In this document: positions 60,791 through 64,000 of the stretch, one piece after another | Layout: each line of letters opens with the position of its first letter | Numbering within the stretch: the stretch's first letter is position 1 | NCBI GenBank assembly: GCA_902462295.1 | Contig: CABQAZ010000003.1 | Coordinates: forward strand, 1 to 64,000 | Length of the DNA stretch: 64,000 nt | Direction of reading: 5' to 3' | From: an uncultured Clostridium sp. | GTDB taxonomy: Bacteria; Bacillota; Clostridia; TANB77; CAG-508 | Translations under genes and position numbers: made by a program | Notes under the pieces: generated by a model | Seen by the model: the letters and a program-made list of their open reading frames with translations, nothing else | Told to the model about the DNA's origin: nothing | The model's database searches: none

Positions 60791-61246
60791 ATGGAAGTCA
60801 AACAAGGACAAATAGTTGACGGAACTGTAACAGGAATACAGCCATATGGAGCTTTTATAAGAATGGATAATGGAGCAGATGGGTTAGTTTATATAGAAGA
60901 CTTATCTGTTACAAGAATTAAATCACCAGCAGACAGAGTGAAAATTGGACAAAAAATAAAATGTATGGTAAAATGTATAGATGAAAAAACTGGTAGAATT
61001 AATTTGTCATATAAAAGTTGTCTAGGAACATGGGAAGAAAATATAAAAAACTTCAAAGAGGGAATGACAGTAAAGGGAATAGTAAGAGATACTGAGAAAA
61101 ACAAAAACGGCATATTTATTGAATTAACACCTAATTTAATAGGTATGGCTGAATATACCGAAGAATTAAAATATGGAGAAACAGTTGATGTATGTATAAA
61201 AAGAATATTACCAGAGAAAAAAAAGGTTAAATTAATGATAGTTTAA
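60791..61246 (+). CDS. S1-domain RNA-binding protein
   Basis: The 151-residue protein begins M-E-V-K-Q-G-Q-I-V-D-G-T-V-T-G-I-Q-P-Y-G-A-F, a classic S1 domain through about residue 75 (I-N-L-S-Y-K). A second, more divergent OB-like part follows (G-M-T-V-K-G-I-V-R-D). It resembles YugI/CvfD-type general stress or ribosome-associated proteins. The start is chosen because AAAAAGGAG is 8-9 bases before 60,791. Confidence 0.75.
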   Translation: MEVKQGQIVDGTVTGIQPYGAFIRMDNGADGLVYIEDLSVTRIKSPADRVKIGQKIKCMVKCIDEKTGRINLSYKSCLGTWEENIKNFKEGMTVKGIVRDTEKNKNGIFIELTPNLIGMAEYTEELKYGETVDVCIKRILPEKKKVKLMIV

Positions 61247-61301
61247 ATAACTAAGTGCAAAAAAGAACTATATTTAGTTCGAAAAATAAGGAGGGATTGA
61301 A

Positions 61302-62243
61302 ATGGTTGAAGATAACCAAATCAAAGCACAAGTATCACCATTTGCAATAAGAGAGGGTGAAATAAAAACATTTGATGGAAAAGATGGATATGTTTCTATG
61401 AATCAAATTATACACAAAATAAATATAGGACATATAACAGACATACACTTTGAAATATTAGAGTTGGTAAATGAATTTGAATTTATAACTTCAAGACAAT
61501 TATATCAAATGCTTGAATGGAAAGGAATAGAACCAAAATCACAAGATAAGTTAAATAACAAATTAGACCAACTTGTAAAATCAAAAATATTGACAAGATA
61601 CTATTTTACATCAGAAGAGGGAAAAGGAATATATAGAATATATTGTTTAGAGAAAATGGGAAAATATTTGTTAACATCAAAAGAAATTGAATGTAAATGG
61701 CAACAAACAGATAATGTAAAACCAGTTCCTATGATTAAAAAGAGATTAGCAGGAAATCAAACTTTAATCGCATATTTAAGAAAAGTTAAAGCATTTGATA
61801 GTTATGTGGTAAAACCAGCAATAAATGCAAAAATATCAGGGAAAACATTTAAAGCGACAGGTGGTTCAGTAAAACTTACTAAAAATAATAAATCAATAAC
61901 ATTTTTATTTGAAGTAATAAGAAGAGAAGCTGATTGGGAAAAGAAATTAGCTGATAAAATGGCTATGTATAAAGAATTTTATGAAAATTTTGTACCAGGA
62001 GATTCAGGATTTTCAGCTTTACCACAATTAATATTTGTATGTGAAGATGACAAACATACTGTAGAAACATTTAAGGAAATTGTAAAAAATAAATTAGAAA
62101 TACCACAAATTAAATTATATTTTACAACAGATTTAAGACAAAATAGTGAAACTCTTGAGAATACATTAATAGAATTTAAAATCGATGAAGCAACAAAAAA
62201 ATATAAAATGTATAATGTAGAAGTAAAACTATTAGGAATATAG
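61302..62243 (+). CDS. Winged-helix protein resembling replication-relaxation family
   Basis: The 313-residue protein has a winged-helix region at about 45-125 (I-T-S-R-Q-L-Y-Q-M-L-E-W-K-G-I and L-V-K-S-K-I-L-T-R-Y-Y-F). A mixed alpha/beta C-terminal domain has F-E-V-I-R-R-E-A-D-W-E-K-K-L-A-D-K, reminiscent of plasmid replication-relaxation proteins. Family assignment is tentative. It is free-standing, with AAGGAGGGA before the ATG and a terminator after the stop. Confidence 0.55.
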   Translation: MVEDNQIKAQVSPFAIREGEIKTFDGKDGYVSMNQIIHKINIGHITDIHFEILELVNEFEFITSRQLYQMLEWKGIEPKSQDKLNNKLDQLVKSKILTRYYFTSEEGKGIYRIYCLEKMGKYLLTSKEIECKWQQTDNVKPVPMIKKRLAGNQTLIAYLRKVKAFDSYVVKPAINAKISGKTFKATGGSVKLTKNNKSITFLFEVIRREADWEKKLADKMAMYKEFYENFVPGDSGFSALPQLIFVCEDDKHTVETFKEIVKNKLEIPQIKLYFTTDLRQNSETLENTLIEFKIDEATKKYKMYNVEVKLLGI

Positions 62244-62261
62244 TAAATAATAAATCAGAAA

Positions 62262-62293
62262 ACTAGTACTATAAAATTAGTGCTAGTTTTTTT
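62262..62293 (+). terminator. Terminator before dnaG
   Basis: AACTAGTACT pairs with AGTGCTAGTT around TATAAAATT (about 62262-62290), followed by T residues. Confidence 0.8.
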
Positions 62294-62467
62294 GCATAAA
62301 AGAGCTTTTTATACAAAAAAAATAAAAACTAATCAAAAAAAGAGGGAATTATGTAAAATTCGTCGAATAATATAATTATGTACAAGGAAAGAAACTGAAT
62401 ATCTTTTCTATAATAGCTTTAATTTTTCAATAAAAAAGCTAGTAATTATGTGTAGGAGTGGAGGAAA

Positions 62468-64000
62468 ATGATACGATATAGTGATGAAATTATAGAAGAA
62501 GTAAGGCAAAATAACGATGTAGTAGATATAATATCACAATATGTACATTTGACAAGAAAAGGAAGAAATTATTTTGGATTATGTCCATTTCATAACGAAA
62601 AATCACCATCATTTTCAGTCTCACCAGATAGACAAATATTTCACTGCTTTGGGTGTGGTGTAGGAGGAAACGTCTATACATTTTTAATGAAAATAGAGGG
62701 AATCACATTTAAAGAATCATTAGAACAATTAGCAGAAAGAGCAAACATACAATTACCAACATTAGAAAATAGTGCAGACACAGCAAAAGAAGAATTAAAA
62801 GCAAAAGTTTATAAAGTAAACGAATTTACAGCAGAATTTTATCATCAAAATTTATACAAGCCTGTAGCAAAAATAGCACAAGAATATGTAAAAAAAAGAA
62901 AGATGAATAAAGAAACTCTAGAGGCATATAAGATAGGATATTCAGGCAGATTTGACGAACTATATAGAGAACTAAAAGCACATGGATTTGGAGAAAAAGA
63001 AATATTAGAATCAGGGTTAGTAAATAAAAATGACAATGGAACCTATATTGACAGATATAGGAATAGACTAATGTTTCCTATTTGTGATGCAAGAGGAAAA
63101 GTAATTGCATTTGGAGGAAGAGTATTAGACGATTCAAAACCCAAATACATAAACTCTCCAGAAAATGTTGTATACAGTAAAGGAAGACACTTATTTGGAC
63201 TAAACGTAGCCAAAAAAGACTCATCCAAAAGACTATTAATAGTAGAGGGATATATGGATGTAATATCATTACACCAAAGAGGAATACCAAATGTTGTAGG
63301 AGCGTTAGGAACAGCACTAACAGAACAACAAGGATGGCTATTAAGAAAAACAACAGAACAAGTAATATTAGGATTTGACGCTGATGGAGCAGGGCAAACT
63401 GCTATTGAAAGATCAATGGAAATATTACAAAAAATGGGTTGTGACATGAGAGTACTGCAAATAGAGGGAGCCAAAGACCCTGATGAATTTATAGTAAAAT
63501 ATGGAGAAGGCAGGTTTAAATTAGCAATAGATAATGCAATATCATTAGTAGAATTTAAAGTAAAAAACTTAAAAAAGGAAATAAATCTAGAAAATACAGG
63601 AGATAAAATAAAGTTTTTAAACGAAATAGCCAAAATACTTTCAAAAGTTGAAAACACAATGGAAAGAGAAGTATACATAGAAAAAATAGCAAAAGGATAT
63701 AATATATCAAAAGAAGCAATATATGCAGAAGTAAACAAACTAATATATGCAGGAACAAAAAATGATAAAATATTGCAAAGTCAAAATAGAGAAATACAAC
63801 AACATAGAAAAATAGAGCAAAAAGAAAACAATATCATTGATGAGGACATAAAAAGAAGAGAAAATACAATAATAGCATTATTATTAGACTCTAATACAAA
63901 TATATTCAAAAAAATAAAAGAACATGTAAAACCAGAAGATTTTAAAGATGAAATAAATAAAAAAATTGCAGAACAATTATATAATGAATTAGAAAAAAAT
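62468..64000 (+). CDS. dnaG: DNA primase DnaG, N-terminal 511 residues
   Basis: The gene runs off the window end. The CHC2 zinc finger is L-C-P-F-H-N-E-K-S-P-S-F-S-V and F-H-C-F-G-C-G-V-G-G (about 38-66). The Toprim core has V-E-G-Y-M-D-V-I-S (about 260) and F-D-A-D-G-A-G (near 303). DnaG makes primers on the lagging strand with DnaB. GGAGGAAA precedes ATG 62,468. In Bacillota rpoD usually follows, which would lie outside the window. Confidence 0.96.
   Translation, partial: MIRYSDEIIEEVRQNNDVVDIISQYVHLTRKGRNYFGLCPFHNEKSPSFSVSPDRQIFHCFGCGVGGNVYTFLMKIEGITFKESLEQLAERANIQLPTLENSADTAKEELKAKVYKVNEFTAEFYHQNLYKPVAKIAQEYVKKRKMNKETLEAYKIGYSGRFDELYRELKAHGFGEKEILESGLVNKNDNGTYIDRYRNRLMFPICDARGKVIAFGGRVLDDSKPKYINSPENVVYSKGRHLFGLNVAKKDSSKRLLIVEGYMDVISLHQRGIPNVVGALGTALTEQQGWLLRKTTEQVILGFDADGAGQTAIERSMEILQKMGCDMRVLQIEGAKDPDEFIVKYGEGRFKLAIDNAISLVEFKVKNLKKEINLENTGDKIKFLNEIAKILSKVENTMEREVYIEKIAKGYNISKEAIYAEVNKLIYAGTKNDKILQSQNREIQQHRKIEQKENNIIDEDIKRRENTIIALLLDSNTNIFKKIKEHVKPEDFKDEINKKIAEQLYNELEKN

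Overview
The window is a very AT-rich bacterial chromosome segment with Bacillota/Clostridia character. Genes start with strong AGGAGG-type ribosome binding sites, promoters are near-consensus TTGACA-17-TATAAT, and the core gene set is typical: rpmG-secE-nusG-rplK-rplA-(L10 leader)-rplJ-rplL, YlbF family, RNase R, radA-disA, dnaG. No species can be named from the sequence; an uncultured gut clostridium is a reasonable guess (inference).

Layout. 1-8,760 is core: the 3' end of a 5S rRNA, a flavin reductase, the ribosomal protein/NusG block with its L10 leader and terminator, a nucleosidase, a GT4 glycosyltransferase, a YlbF-family protein and SecG. 8,780-11,905 is a small accessory patch: a decayed IS110-family element, a zeta-type toxin with a possible antitoxin lacking a normal start codon, and a PHP-domain protein. 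RNase R and tRNA-Arg(TCT) follow. 14,344-16,589 holds an XRE regulator, a free-standing 15-residue tryptophan-rich peptide gene with its own terminator, and an orphan GHKL sensor kinase. tRNA-Arg(ACG) and a HAD hydrolase lead into an accessory cluster (17,671-22,243) of proteins without recognised function.

22,495-52,284 is a tandem array of three integrated elements at the 3' end of tRNA-Pro(TGG). Four copies of a 14-base tRNA-end sequence lie at 22,495, 32,283, 41,258 and 52,284. Element 1 carries XRE-Fic-unknown, an excisionase-like protein, a replisome organiser, an integrase, MobC, a relaxase with a nested gene, and a large protein plus a 150-residue partner. Elements 2 and 3 are close relatives of each other: integrase with an extra cysteine cluster, a likely short antisense RNA, excisionase, a conserved leader, a C-terminal zinc-finger protein, cargo, then on the minus strand a small conserved protein (plus TnpV in element 3), a frameshifted MobV relaxase, a triple-hairpin region and RepA. 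Element 2 cargo is a radical SAM protein, a DUF402 protein and a PHP protein. Element 3 cargo is an Fst/par-like type I toxin-antitoxin, a transglutaminase-like protein, a membrane protein plus a protein with two HEPN motifs, and another variable protein plus 150-residue partner.

52,286-64,000 returns to core genes: tRNA-Pro, a BI-1 family protein, radA, disA, a membrane-anchored cyclophilin, a GT-C-like membrane protein, two pseudouridine synthases, an S1-domain protein and the start of dnaG.

The strongest candidates for something undescribed are the three-fold repeated two-gene module (17,671-19,629; 29,912-32,127; 47,825-48,951), the tryptophan-rich peptide next to an orphan sensor kinase, the membrane protein/double-HEPN pair, and the conserved RNA and hairpin elements shared by elements 2 and 3. 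Several accessory genes (IS110, 20,761-21,215, both MobV relaxases) are frameshifted, so these elements may be decaying or the assembly may contain small indel errors.
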